A stretch of 20,385 bases of DNA from Burkholderiales bacterium (GTDB lineage: Bacteria > Pseudomonadota > Gammaproteobacteria > Burkholderiales > Burkholderiaceae), in NCBI GenBank assembly GCA_947371645.1, contig CANBQJ010000046.1:1-20385 (forward strand), in the 5' to 3' direction. Within the stretch, counting starts at the first letter, position 1; each line of letters begins with the position of its first letter. Made by a program: the position numbers and the translations under genes. Under the pieces are notes generated by a model. The model saw only the letters and a program-made list of their open reading frames with translations, searched no databases and was not told the DNA's origin. Shown here one piece after another: positions 9,601 to 16,616 of the stretch.

Positions 9601-10371
9601 TCAGGTTGCGGCCTTGGGCGGGGCCTTGGCGGTTCGGGACTTCTTGACGACCACCGTGGCGCGAACGCCGGCCGGCAGCCTGGATGAGGGCAGTGCCATC
9701 ACCGCTTCCAGGGCCAGTTGGGCGGCCATCTGTTCGGCAGCGCGCCGCGAAGCGCCCTGCCCTTGCGTGTTCACACCCAGCTCGTCCACCTCACAGGCCA
9801 CATCGAAGGTCTGCTCGTGGGACTTGCCGTGGGTGGCCACCACGCGGTAAGTGGGCACATTGAGTTTGCGCCCCTGCAGCCACTCCTGCAAGGCCGTCTT
9901 GCTGTCCTTGCCCCAGCTCTCCAGGGCCGTTTCGGCCACCAGGGGCTCAAAAAGGGATTGCACCAGGCGACTGGCCACGTCAAAACCGGCTTCCAGGTAG
10001 ATGGCGCCCAGCAAGGCTTCCAGCGCATCGGCCAGGATGGACGGGCGCAAAGCCCCACCCCCTCGGGCTTCGCCTTCGCTCATGCGCAGCACGTCGGGCA
10101 GCCCCAGGTCCAGTGCCAGTTTGTGGAGCGTTTCCTGGCGCACCAGGTGGGCACGCACGCGGGTCAGGTCGCCTTCATTGCTGCGCTCGAAGCGGCGGTA
10201 CAAGAGCGCCGACACGCCCAGGCCCAGCACGGCATCGCCCAGAAACTCCAGGCGCTCGTAGTGGTCCGCGCCATGGCTGCGGTGGGTGATGGCCCGCTGC
10301 AGCAAGCGCGCGTCTTTGAACACATAGCCGAGACGCGACTGCAGCGCCTCCAGGGGATTCACAAGCGCCAT
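9601..10371 (-). CDS. rnc: Ribonuclease III
   Basis: Double-strand-specific endoribonuclease that processes 30S pre-rRNA and some mRNAs. The 256-residue chain has the signature ERLEFLGDAVL (39-49) with catalytic D46, and D115/E118 in the second metal-binding motif (SILADALEALLGA). A double-stranded RNA-binding domain covers about 156-225 and ends with RRAAEQMAAQLALEAV. The last 25 residues form a basic tail (VVVKKSRTAKAPPKAAT) of the same Lys/Ala/Pro type as the start of Era, encoded only seven bases away. In many proteobacteria RNase III cleaves its own operon leader; the upstream gap of about 30 bases here shows no obvious long duplex. Confidence 0.96.
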   Translation of the reverse strand: MALVNPLEALQSRLGYVFKDARLLQRAITHRSHGADHYERLEFLGDAVLGLGVSALLYRRFERSNEGDLTRVRAHLVRQETLHKLALDLGLPDVLRMSEGEARGGGALRPSILADALEALLGAIYLEAGFDVASRLVQSLFEPLVAETALESWGKDSKTALQEWLQGRKLNVPTYRVVATHGKSHEQTFDVACEVDELGVNTQGQGASRRAAEQMAAQLALEAVMALPSSRLPAGVRATVVVKKSRTAKAPPKAAT

Positions 10372-10401
10372 GTCAAAGGGGCCTCGCCGGCGCCACAGCG
10401 C

Positions 10402-10776
10402 TCAACGCGAGTGACCCTCGAACTTGATGAGCAGGTACACCGGTGACACCAGTTCGATTTCCTTGTCGTAGGCAAACTTGATGACCACCTCCTCGTTTTC
10501 CTTGGAGATGTCCAGGTCCTTGGAGCTGATGGACGTGACGCCGTACTCGATCTGGGTCATGCGGTCGAAGGCCGCCCGGATGGCCGGCACCGAGCCGCCA
10601 CCTTCGTGGGCCACCTTGTTCACCATGGACTGGATGGTGCGGTATTCCGTGATGGCGGGGAAGACGCGCATCAACACCAGCGCAATGGCCGAGATGATCA
10701 CCGCCCAGGTCATCAAACCGACCAGGGTGAAACCAGTTTGGCGGCGGAGCGCCACGCGGGAAGATTGGCTGGGCAT
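10402..10776 (-). CDS. DUF4845-family single-pass membrane protein
   Basis: Small protein of unknown function, found in this family next to lepB and rnc. Two starts are possible: ATG at 10791 (129 residues) or at 10776 (124 residues). I prefer 10776 because AGGA (10782-10785) lies five bases before it, while the first ATG has no comparable site. From that start, residues 15-37 are one hydrophobic segment preceded by RRQTG, so a cytoplasmic N-terminus and an outside C-terminal domain are expected. The segment GFTLVGLMTWAVIISAIAL resembles a type IV pilin N-terminus but lacks the glutamate at position 5. The remaining 85 residues look like a small alpha/beta domain. Family assignment is from recall of motif, size and position. 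Confidence 0.8.
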   Translation of the reverse strand: MPSQSSRVALRRQTGFTLVGLMTWAVIISAIALVLMRVFPAITEYRTIQSMVNKVAHEGGGSVPAIRAAFDRMTQIEYGVTSISSKDLDISKENEEVVIKFAYDKEIELVSPVYLLIKFEGHSR

Positions 10777-10781
10777 GTTTG

Positions 10782-10785
10782 TCCT
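10782..10785 (-). promoter_or_regulatory. Ribosome binding site deciding the DUF4845 start
   Basis: AGGA on the minus strand, five bases before the ATG at 10776. It favours the second of two nearby in-frame ATG codons; the site itself lies inside the longer reading. Confidence 0.55.
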
Positions 10786-10839
10786 GCTCATCTGCTGTCT
10801 GTGCTGTTGCGAGCGTAGCGCATGCGGTTTCAGCCGACC

Positions 10840-11817
10840 TCAGTGAAAGCCGCCAATGCGCTTGATGTCACCAAAATTCATCCAGATCACGAAGGCCTTG
10901 CCAACGATGTTTTCGTCGGGCACGAAGCCCCAGAAACGCGAATCCAGAGAATTGTCGCGGTTGTCGCCCATCATGAAGTAATGGCCGGGCGGCACCTTGC
11001 AGACCACACCTTCGCCGCTGTAGATGCAGTTTTCCTTGCCCGGAAAATCTTCGATGGCCTGGGGCGGCACGAAAGGCGGGCGGTCCTTGTCGATGATCAC
11101 GCGGTGGGCCTTGTCCCCGAAGGTCTCGGCGAACTGCAAGGCATAGCGCATGCTGTCTTCGTCGTAGAACTCGCTCAGGGGCGCCATCTCGACAGGCTTG
11201 CCATTCACGGTCAGGTGCTTGTTCAGGTAAGCGATCTCATCGCCCGGCACACCCACCACCCGCTTGATGTAGTCCAGGCTGGGGTTCACGGGATAGCGGA
11301 ACACCATCACGTCACCGCGCTGCGGGTCGTTGAGCGGCACGATCTTCTTGTTGATCACCGGCAGGCGGATGCCGTAGTGAAACTTGTTGACCAGGATGAG
11401 GTCGCCCACCAGCAGCGTCGGGATCATCGAGCCCGACGGGATCTTGAAGGGCTCGAACAGGAAGGAGCGCATCAGGAAGACGGCGCAGATGACCGGGAAG
11501 AGGCCGGCCGTCCAGTCCAGCCACCAGGGCTGCATGAGCAGCCGCTCCTTGGCCGGGCCGAGCTCTGCGTCCACATCGACCTGGGTGATGCCCTGGCCAC
11601 TGAGACGCAACTTGCTGGCCTCGGCTTCGCTCACCAATTTGGTGGCGGCCGCCTCACGCTCAGGGCGGAACTTGTAGTGCTCAGCCAGCCAGTAGCCCAG
11701 CGTCACCAGCGTCAGCACGAACAGCAGCAGGGAGAAATTGCCCTGCCAGCGCCCCAGATACCAGCCCCCCAGGTACGCAGCCAAAGCGGCGTACAACACA
11801 CTTGTGATCAGGTTCAT
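10840..11817 (-). CDS. lepB: Signal peptidase I
   Basis: Inner-membrane serine/lysine protease that removes signal peptides from exported proteins. With the ATG at 11817 the protein has 325 residues: a membrane helix at 1-20, a second at about 28-44, a charged cytoplasmic segment, and a third near 102-120 before the catalytic domain. Catalytic Ser is S130 in IPSGSMIPTL and the general base Lys is K185 in YIKRVVG. Box E is GDNRDNSLDSR (284-294). The ATG overlaps the lepA stop by one base (TGATG), strong support for this start; a longer frame from 11952 would run inside lepA. A lepA-lepB operon is the classical arrangement. The catalytic-domain insertion CIYSGEGVVCKV has a cysteine pair that may form a periplasmic disulfide. 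Confidence 0.97.
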   Translation of the reverse strand: MNLITSVLYAALAAYLGGWYLGRWQGNFSLLLFVLTLVTLGYWLAEHYKFRPEREAAATKLVSEAEASKLRLSGQGITQVDVDAELGPAKERLLMQPWWLDWTAGLFPVICAVFLMRSFLFEPFKIPSGSMIPTLLVGDLILVNKFHYGIRLPVINKKIVPLNDPQRGDVMVFRYPVNPSLDYIKRVVGVPGDEIAYLNKHLTVNGKPVEMAPLSEFYDEDSMRYALQFAETFGDKAHRVIIDKDRPPFVPPQAIEDFPGKENCIYSGEGVVCKVPPGHYFMMGDNRDNSLDSRFWGFVPDENIVGKAFVIWMNFGDIKRIGGFH

Positions 11818-13625
11818 CAATCTTCCACTTGCAAAATGGCCAGGAACGCTTCTTGTGGCACTTCCACGCTGCCAATTTGCTTCATGCGTTTCTTGCCTGC
11901 CTTTTGTTTTTCGAGCAGCTTGCGCTTGCGGGAAATGTCGCCGCCATAGCATTTTGCCAGCACGTTCTTGCGCAGCGCCTTGATGTTCTCGCGGGCGATG
12001 ATGTTGCCACCAATGGCCGCCTGAATCGCCACGTCGTACATCTGGCGCGGGATCTGTTCGCGCATCTTGGCGGCCACGGCGCGGCCACGGTATTGCGACT
12101 GCGCACGGTGCACGATGATGGACAAGGCGTCGACCCGGTCACCGTTGATCATCAGGTCCACTTTCACCACATCAGAGGCGCGGTACTCCTTGAACTCGTA
12201 GTCCATGGAGGCATAGCCGCGCGAGACGCTCTTGAGCTTGTCGAAGAAGTCCAGCACGATCTCAGCCAGCGGCATCTCGTAGGTCAACATGACCTGGCGG
12301 CCGTGGTAGGCCATGTTCAGCTGCACGCCGCGCTTGAGGTTGGCCAGGGTCATCACCGGGCCCACATAGTCTTGCGGCATGTAGAGGTGCACGGTGACGA
12401 TGGGCTCGCGGATCTCGTTGATGCGCGCCACCTCTGGCATCTTGGACGGGTTCTCGACCTCGATGACGTCGCCGCCGTTCAGCTCGACCTGGTAGACCAC
12501 GCTGGGCGCGGTGGTGATCAGGTCCTGATCGAACTCGCGCTCCAGGCGCTCCTGCACGATCTCCATGTGCAGCAGGCCCAGAAAGCCGCAGCGGAAGCCA
12601 AAGCCCAGCGCCTGCGACACCTCGGGCTCATAGCGCAGCGAGCTGTCGTTGAGCTTGAGCTTTTCCAGCGCGTCGCGCAGCTGGTCGTATTCGCTGGCCT
12701 CGGTGGGGTACAAGCCTGCGAACACCTGTGGCTGGATCTCCTTGAAGCCGGGAAGGGCTTCGGCGGCCGGGCCCGCATTGTTGGGCAGCTTCTTGTCGAT
12801 GGTGACGGTGTCGCCCACCTTGGCTGCCGCCAGCTCCTTGATGCCGGCGATGATGAAGCCGACCTCACCCGCATTGAGCTGGTCGCGCGGTGTGGACTTG
12901 GGGGTGAAGACGCCCAGGTGCTCCGCCGGGTACACGGTGTTGGTGGCCATCATGCGGATGCGCTCGCCCTTCTTCAGGGTGCCATCCACCACGCGCACCA
13001 GCATCACCACGCCCACGTAGTTGTCGAACCACGCGTCGATGATCATGGCGCGCAGCGGGCCGTCGGGCTGGCCCTTGGGCGCGGGCATGCGGGCGATCAC
13101 CGCCTCGAGGATCTCGTCGATGCCCATGCCGGTCTTGGCCGAGCAGGGAATGGCGTCGTCGGCGTCGATGCCGATGACGTCTTCGATCTCTTCCTTGGCA
13201 CGGTCAGGGTCTGCCTGCGGCAGGTCCATCTTGTTGAGCACCGGCACAACTTCCACGCCCAGGTCCAGGGCGGTGTAGCAGTTGGCCACGGTCTGGGCTT
13301 CGACGCCTTGAGAAGCGTCCACCACCAGCAAGGCACCTTCGCATGCCGACAGGGAGCGGCTGACTTCATACGAGAAGTCGACGTGGCCCGGGGTGTCGAT
13401 CAGGTTGAGGTTGTAGACCTGGCCATCCTGGGCCTTGTACTGCAAGGACGCCGTCTGGGCCTTGATGGTGATGCCACGCTCTTTCTCGATGTCCATCGAG
13501 TCCAGGACCTGCGATTCCATCTCGCGGTCACTCAAGCCCCCACAGCGCTGGATGAGGCGATCAGCCAAGGTGGATTTGCCGTGGTCGATGTGGGCAATGA
13601 TCGAAAAATTGCGAATGTGGTTCAT
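11817..13625 (-). CDS. lepA: Elongation factor 4 (LepA)
   Basis: Ribosome-bound translational GTPase implicated in back-translocation, initiation and 30S assembly; cytoplasmic or membrane-associated. From the ATG at 13625 it has 602 residues (E. coli 599). It starts [20 protein letters not shown] with the P-loop AHIDHGKS, then the G-domain motifs DTPGHVDF and NKMDLP. The C-terminal half has the LepA-specific [14 protein letters not shown] and the unique CTD with [19 protein letters not shown]. The ATG is preceded directly by eight T residues of an intrinsic terminator and has no Shine-Dalgarno sequence at normal spacing. The open frame continues upstream to 13718, but those 31 residues do not resemble LepA. 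Co-transcribed with lepB. Confidence 0.97.
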   Translation of the reverse strand: MNHIRNFSIIAHIDHGKSTLADRLIQRCGGLSDREMESQVLDSMDIEKERGITIKAQTASLQYKAQDGQVYNLNLIDTPGHVDFSYEVSRSLSACEGALLVVDASQGVEAQTVANCYTALDLGVEVVPVLNKMDLPQADPDRAKEEIEDVIGIDADDAIPCSAKTGMGIDEILEAVIARMPAPKGQPDGPLRAMIIDAWFDNYVGVVMLVRVVDGTLKKGERIRMMATNTVYPAEHLGVFTPKSTPRDQLNAGEVGFIIAGIKELAAAKVGDTVTIDKKLPNNAGPAAEALPGFKEIQPQVFAGLYPTEASEYDQLRDALEKLKLNDSSLRYEPEVSQALGFGFRCGFLGLLHMEIVQERLEREFDQDLITTAPSVVYQVELNGGDVIEVENPSKMPEVARINEIREPIVTVHLYMPQDYVGPVMTLANLKRGVQLNMAYHGRQVMLTYEMPLAEIVLDFFDKLKSVSRGYASMDYEFKEYRASDVVKVDLMINGDRVDALSIIVHRAQSQYRGRAVAAKMREQIPRQMYDVAIQAAIGGNIIARENIKALRKNVLAKCYGGDISRKRKLLEKQKAGKKRMKQIGSVEVPQEAFLAILQVED

Positions 13626-13660
13626 AAAAAAAAGGCACGTCCAAGAGAGAGACGCGCCTT
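13626..13660 (-). terminator. Intrinsic terminator or attenuator directly before the lepA start
   Basis: Read on the minus strand, AAGGCGCGTC (13660-13651), a 9-base loop, GACGTGCCTT (13641-13632, its last two bases belonging to the T-run) form a stem of 8 bp with one G-U pair, extendable by two A-U pairs. The T-run totals eight bases (13633-13626) and ends exactly at the lepA ATG. mucD has its own terminator about 250 bases upstream, so this one most likely controls transcription entering lepA. The shape is canonical; its role as an attenuator is inferred. Confidence 0.8.
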
Positions 13661-13698
13661 CCAACAAAAATCGTATGGCAACTGCTTGTTGGACCTCC

Positions 13699-13704
13699 AT
13701 TGTA
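13699..13704 (-). promoter_or_regulatory. Candidate -10 box for lepA
   Basis: TACAAT on the minus strand matches TATAAT at five of six positions. No good -35 hexamer lies 16-18 bases upstream, so this is only a candidate. A start near 13692 would give a leader of about 65 bases containing the terminator hairpin. Confidence 0.3.
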
Positions 13705-13773
13705 CCGAAAGGTCCCATGGAATGGGGCTTCTGGCGGGGGTCAGCAGGGGGCGCGGTCGGCAGCCGAAAGCTG

Positions 13774-13808
13774 TTATCAACAACTTATCCACAGGCTCTT
13801 GTGGATGA
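13774..13808. promoter_or_regulatory. Cluster of DnaA-box-like sequences
   Basis: TTATCAACA (13774-13782, + strand), perfect consensus TTATCCACA (13785-13793, + strand) and TGTGGATGA (13800-13808, equal to TCATCCACA on the minus strand, one mismatch). The first two start 11 bases apart, one helical turn, in the same orientation; the third faces the other way. A further TTATCAACA is at 13889-13897. DnaA binding is inferred from consensus only. Confidence 0.55.
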
Positions 13809-13899
13809 ATGCTGCACCGCAGCGAGCCTCGGAGACGGATTCGGCTCCGTAGGGCATTGTACGCGGTCTACCGGGGCCGATTTTTCACTTATCAACAGC

Positions 13900-13930
13900 A
13901 AAAAGGGTTGTCGATGCCATCCAACAACCC
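13900..13930 (-). terminator. Intrinsic terminator of mucD
   Basis: On the minus strand GGGTTGT (13930-13924) and ACAACCC (13911-13905) form a 7-bp stem, extendable by three inner pairs including two wobble pairs, followed by TTTTT (13904-13900). It lies 85 bases after the mucD stop and separates mucD from lepA transcriptionally. Confidence 0.75.
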
Positions 13931-14015
13931 CACCAAAGGCTAGGGTTTGCGGCCCGAAATTCTTGAGTTTCATCAATCCGGGCGACGGGGCACACGCCCG
14001 CCACCCGGATCGGGC

Positions 14016-15578
14016 TCACTTGGCCGCAGGGCGGATCAGCACGTACTGGGCGAACTCACCCCGACGCACCAGCACCGTCACCGCCTTGGACTTGTCGACC
14101 TTGGCCAGCACCTTTTCGAACTCGGCCACGTTGGCGATCTGCACGTTGGCCAGCGAGAGGATCACGTCGCCGTTCTGGATGCCGGCGCGCGCCGCGGGGC
14201 CGTCCACAGCCTCCACCAGCACACCACCGTTCTGGCGCAACTCACGCTTCTGGTCAGCGCTCAGGTCGCTGAGCTTGAGGCCCAGAGACTCGATGGCCGC
14301 TGCCTTGTCCTTCTTGGTCTCAGGCGCTGTTTCACCCTTGGCCTTGGGCGCTTCCAGTTCGGCCACGGTCACACTCAGATCCTTGTAGGCGCCGCGACGG
14401 AAAACCTGGATGGTGGACTTGGTGCCAGGCTTGGTCGCGCCCACCAGGCGCTGAAGGTCCGGGGCCTTGTCGATGGCCTCGCCATTGAACCTGGTGATGA
14501 TGTCGCCAGCTTCGATGCCTGCCTTGTCGGCCGGCGTGCCGGGTTCCACGCCATTGACCATCGCGCCCTGGGCCTTGCCCAGACCGATGGACTCGGCCAC
14601 ATCCTTGGGCACAGGGCCGATGGACACGCCGATGCGACCACGGATCACCTTGCCGCCGCTGCGCAGTTGCTCGGCCACCTTCATGGCGTCGTCAATGGGG
14701 ATGGAGAGCGAGATGCCCATGAAGCCACCGGAGCGGCTGAGGATCTGCGAGTTGATGCCCACGACCTCGCCGCGCATGTTGATCAGCGGCCCACCGGAAT
14801 TGCCGGGGTTCACCGCCACGTCGGTCTGGATGAAGCGGATTTCTTCACCCGTGTCGCGGGCCTTGGCGCTCACGATGCCGGCGGTGACGGTGTTCTCCAG
14901 GCCAAAGGGGGTGCCAATGGCCATCACCCATTCGCCCACCTTGAGCTTGCTGACGTCACCGATGGCCACTGCAGGCAAGGCTTTGGCTTCGATCTTGAGC
15001 ACGGCCACATCGGTGCGCTTGTCCACGCCCACCACCTTGGCCTTGAACTCGCGCTTGTCGGTGAGGTTCACGTAGACCTCGTCGGCACCATCCACCACGT
15101 GCGCGTTGGTCATCACGTAGCCATCGGTGCTGAGGATGAAGCCGGAACCGACGCCACGCGGGCGCTCCTCACCTTGTTGGCCGCCCTTCTTGGGCGTGTT
15201 CTTGCGCGGCGTCTGACCAGGCATGGGCGTGCCGAAGAAGCGCTTGAAGAACTCGCGCATCTGCGCATCGGCTTCGTCGCCGTCTTCTTCGTCATCTTCT
15301 GACACGCGCTGCGTCGTGCGGATGCTGACCACCGACGGGCCGACATGCTCGACCAGTTCAGTGAAATCGGGCAGGCCCTTGACGATGACGGGCGCCGCAC
15401 TGGTGGTGCTGGGTGCCGGTGCAGCCAAAGCAGACGGCGCGGGCTGCTGGGCCTGCGATGGGTGCGGGAAAAGGCTGGAACTCATGACCAGCCCGACGGC
15501 GGAGACGACGGCCCCGACAACGAAGGTGCGGCGGATGACCGAGGATGTGGAACGGGTGGATGACACAGGAGACACCAT
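14016..15578 (-). CDS. mucD: Do-type periplasmic serine protease (DegP/MucD family)
   Basis: Periplasmic protease and chaperone that removes misfolded envelope proteins. The 520-residue chain begins with a signal peptide (Arg pair at 16-17, hydrophobic 18-36, likely cleavage after SQA at 43). The trypsin-like domain has H160 (TNAHVVDGA), D190 (KRTDVAVL) and S261 (NPGNSGGPL). Two PDZ domains follow, about 305-400 and 430-515. An acidic stretch (about 94-105) and a basic Lys/Arg/Gln-rich linker (125-141) precede the protease core. GAGG lies nine bases before the ATG. Position downstream of rpoE-rseA is that of mucD, but rseB/mucB, usually between, is not present. A sigma-E-like promoter candidate and an own terminator suggest it is a separate transcription unit. 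Confidence 0.93.
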   Translation of the reverse strand: MVSPVSSTRSTSSVIRRTFVVGAVVSAVGLVMSSSLFPHPSQAQQPAPSALAAPAPSTTSAAPVIVKGLPDFTELVEHVGPSVVSIRTTQRVSEDDEEDGDEADAQMREFFKRFFGTPMPGQTPRKNTPKKGGQQGEERPRGVGSGFILSTDGYVMTNAHVVDGADEVYVNLTDKREFKAKVVGVDKRTDVAVLKIEAKALPAVAIGDVSKLKVGEWVMAIGTPFGLENTVTAGIVSAKARDTGEEIRFIQTDVAVNPGNSGGPLINMRGEVVGINSQILSRSGGFMGISLSIPIDDAMKVAEQLRSGGKVIRGRIGVSIGPVPKDVAESIGLGKAQGAMVNGVEPGTPADKAGIEAGDIITRFNGEAIDKAPDLQRLVGATKPGTKSTIQVFRRGAYKDLSVTVAELEAPKAKGETAPETKKDKAAAIESLGLKLSDLSADQKRELRQNGGVLVEAVDGPAARAGIQNGDVILSLANVQIANVAEFEKVLAKVDKSKAVTVLVRRGEFAQYVLIRPAAK

Positions 15579-15625
15579 GTGATTCGACCTCTGGGTTCAG
15601 CGGGTTGACGGTTGAAGCTGTAACG

Positions 15626-15653
15626 TTGGAGCGCGATGATGCGCTGACAGTTC
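15626..15653 (-). promoter_or_regulatory. Possible sigma-E promoter of mucD
   Basis: GAACT (15653-15649) as the -35 element and TCCAA (15630-15626) as the -10 element on the minus strand, 18 bases apart. The spacing is about one base longer than the usual sigma-E arrangement. It lies about 48 bases before the mucD ATG. The match is partial. Confidence 0.3.
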
Positions 15654-15795
15654 AAGCACTGTGCGTGAAGTGCAGTAAAGATGACCGCCCAAGCAGATGG
15701 GGGCGTTCGGCTTCAGATCAAGCCCCTGCCACGTGGACGGGATGGCACCTCCCATGACAATGGAGACGGCTCAGACTGACTGCGACCGCCCCTCG

Positions 15796-15828
15796 CACGG
15801 CTCACACGGCTCACACGGCTCACACGGC
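15796..15828. repeat. 9-bp tandem repeat
   Basis: CACGGCTCA occurs three times in direct succession (15796-15804, 15805-15813, 15814-15822) and is followed by a partial fourth copy CACGGC. It begins 20 bases after the rseA stop (reading on the minus strand) and is non-coding. Such an array can change copy number by slippage. Confidence 0.85.
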
Positions 15829-15848
15829 ACCCAGCCGTGAGGCCACGG

Positions 15849-16526
15849 TCAACGTTGGTCGAAAGACACGGTGCGGCTCAAGGCACCGGCATTGGAAAAG
15901 CTCACATCGGCCGATGAAGGGGCGGCGGTACGCATGCCCGCCAGCGCCTGATCCAGACGAGGGTCACGCACCAGAGATGCCGTGGCCGAAGGCGGCCGAT
16001 TGAAGCTGGGGCCGTCGGCCAGGCTCACCTGAGCGTCAGCCAGGCTCAGGCCCAGGCCACCGCTCGCGGGTGCCGCACCGATCAGCTGGCCGGACGACAA
16101 ACCCGACCCACCACCCATGGGTGCATTGGGGTTGCCCAGGAATGACGCCACCAGCGCCAGGAAACTGGCCGCCACCGCAATCGGGCCCGCCCAGGTGCGG
16201 CGGCGCAGCGGTTGCAAGGCCTTGGCGGGCACCTGCGCCGCAGCGGCGCGGCGGGCTTCTGCTGCGGCAGACGATGCAGGCGCCAGCACCACCGGCTCTT
16301 GCGCCAGGCGCTCACGGAACTGCTGAAGGAAGGCCGCGCCAGAGCTCACGCCAGCGGCTTCCTGCGAACGCATCACGTCCCCAATGAGGTGGTAGTCGTG
16401 CCAGGTGGCACGTGCATCGCCATCGCCGCGCCAGGCGGCACACACCTGCGCCACTTCGGCAGCAGAGGCCTCGCCGTCGGCCAGGGCAGACAAGGCTTCA
16501 CGGGATGACGTGGTTCGATCGCTCAT
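15849..16526 (-). CDS. rseA: Anti-sigma-E factor RseA (MucA-like)
   Basis: Single-pass inner-membrane protein whose cytoplasmic N-terminus binds and holds sigma-E; regulated proteolysis releases the sigma factor under envelope stress. Of 225 residues, 9-75 match the RseA N-terminal domain (LSALADGEAS, then the typical WHDYHLIGDVMRS at 42-54). A membrane helix covers about 112-130, after RRR, so the rest is periplasmic. The C-terminal part is Gly/Ser/Ala-rich with LVRDPRLDQALAG, a segment I recall from Burkholderiales RseA. GGAG lies seven bases before the ATG. It follows rpoE after 164 bases that contain a sigma-E promoter and a hairpin. The RseB partner gene is not found downstream. Confidence 0.9.
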   Translation of the reverse strand: MSDRTTSSREALSALADGEASAAEVAQVCAAWRGDGDARATWHDYHLIGDVMRSQEAAGVSSGAAFLQQFRERLAQEPVVLAPASSAAAEARRAAAAQVPAKALQPLRRRTWAGPIAVAASFLALVASFLGNPNAPMGGGSGLSSGQLIGAAPASGGLGLSLADAQVSLADGPSFNRPPSATASLVRDPRLDQALAGMRTAAPSSADVSFSNAGALSRTVSFDQR

Positions 16527-16574
16527 GGGCAGGCTCCAGGGGTGCGCGCAGGCACGGCAAGATCAAGCGGTGAC

Positions 16575-16610
16575 AAAAATCACGACGGGCGCAGCGCCGC
16601 TGTCCGTCGT
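16575..16610 (-). terminator. Hairpin with T-tract in the rseA leader (possible attenuator)
   Basis: On the minus strand ACGACGG? arms are exact: ACGACGG (16610-16604) pairs with CCGTCGT (16588-16582), with a GC-rich inner part that can fold further, then GA and TTTTT (16579-16575). It lies between rpoE and rseA and begins where the sigma-E promoter would start transcription. It may act as a partial terminator or as a stabilising 5' hairpin. Confidence 0.5.
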
Positions 16611-16616
16611 TCAACA

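Larger units (their letters stand above)
13626..14015. other. mucD-lepA intergenic region (390 bases)
   Basis: No credible gene. From lepA outward it holds the leader terminator, an 8-bp inverted repeat (TCCAACAA at 13660-13667 with its complement at 13686-13693), a possible -10 box, DnaA-box-like sequences at 13774-13808 and 13889-13897, two small hairpins (CGGAG/CTCCG at 13830-13849; CAGC/GCTG at 13761-13773) and the mucD terminator. Its base composition is visibly richer in A/T than the flanking genes, as expected for a regulatory region. Confidence 0.7.
15579..15848. other. rseA-mucD gap without rseB
   Basis: 270 bases without a recognisable gene. A 52-codon minus-strand frame starting MGAIPSTWQG is present but has no recognisable motif. 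The gap holds a 9-bp tandem repeat close to the rseA stop, a short GCGC-GATGAT-GCGC palindrome (15631-15644) and a possible sigma-E promoter for mucD. A full rseB/mucB (about 1 kb) cannot fit. Confidence 0.7.

Noticed and set aside
11818..11952. Longer LepB from 11952
   Set aside because: The extra 45 codons lie wholly inside lepA; the ATG at 11817 overlaps the lepA stop as TGATG and gives a normal membrane N-terminus.
13626..13718. N-terminally extended LepA starting at 13718 or 13700
   Set aside because: The 31 extra codons run through the terminator hairpin, have no good ribosome binding site and do not resemble LepA; the ATG at 13625 matches the family start. Kept in mind as an alternative way to pass the hairpin.
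11829..13808. 659-codon open frame on the + strand opposite lepA
   Set aside because: Antisense shadow in GC-rich DNA; the translation is His/Val/Leu/Gln-rich with no known motif, and lepA on the other strand is unmistakable.
13774..13897. Chromosomal replication origin
   Set aside because: DnaA-box-like sites alone are not enough; no AT-rich unwinding region and no dnaA/dnaN/rpmH neighbours.
13947..15302. 451-codon + strand frame opposite mucD
   Set aside because: Mirror of the mucD codon pattern; no domain recognisable.
15590..15748. 52-codon minus-strand frame as a small gene or rseB remnant
   Set aside because: No recognisable RseB motif; length is expected by chance in this composition.
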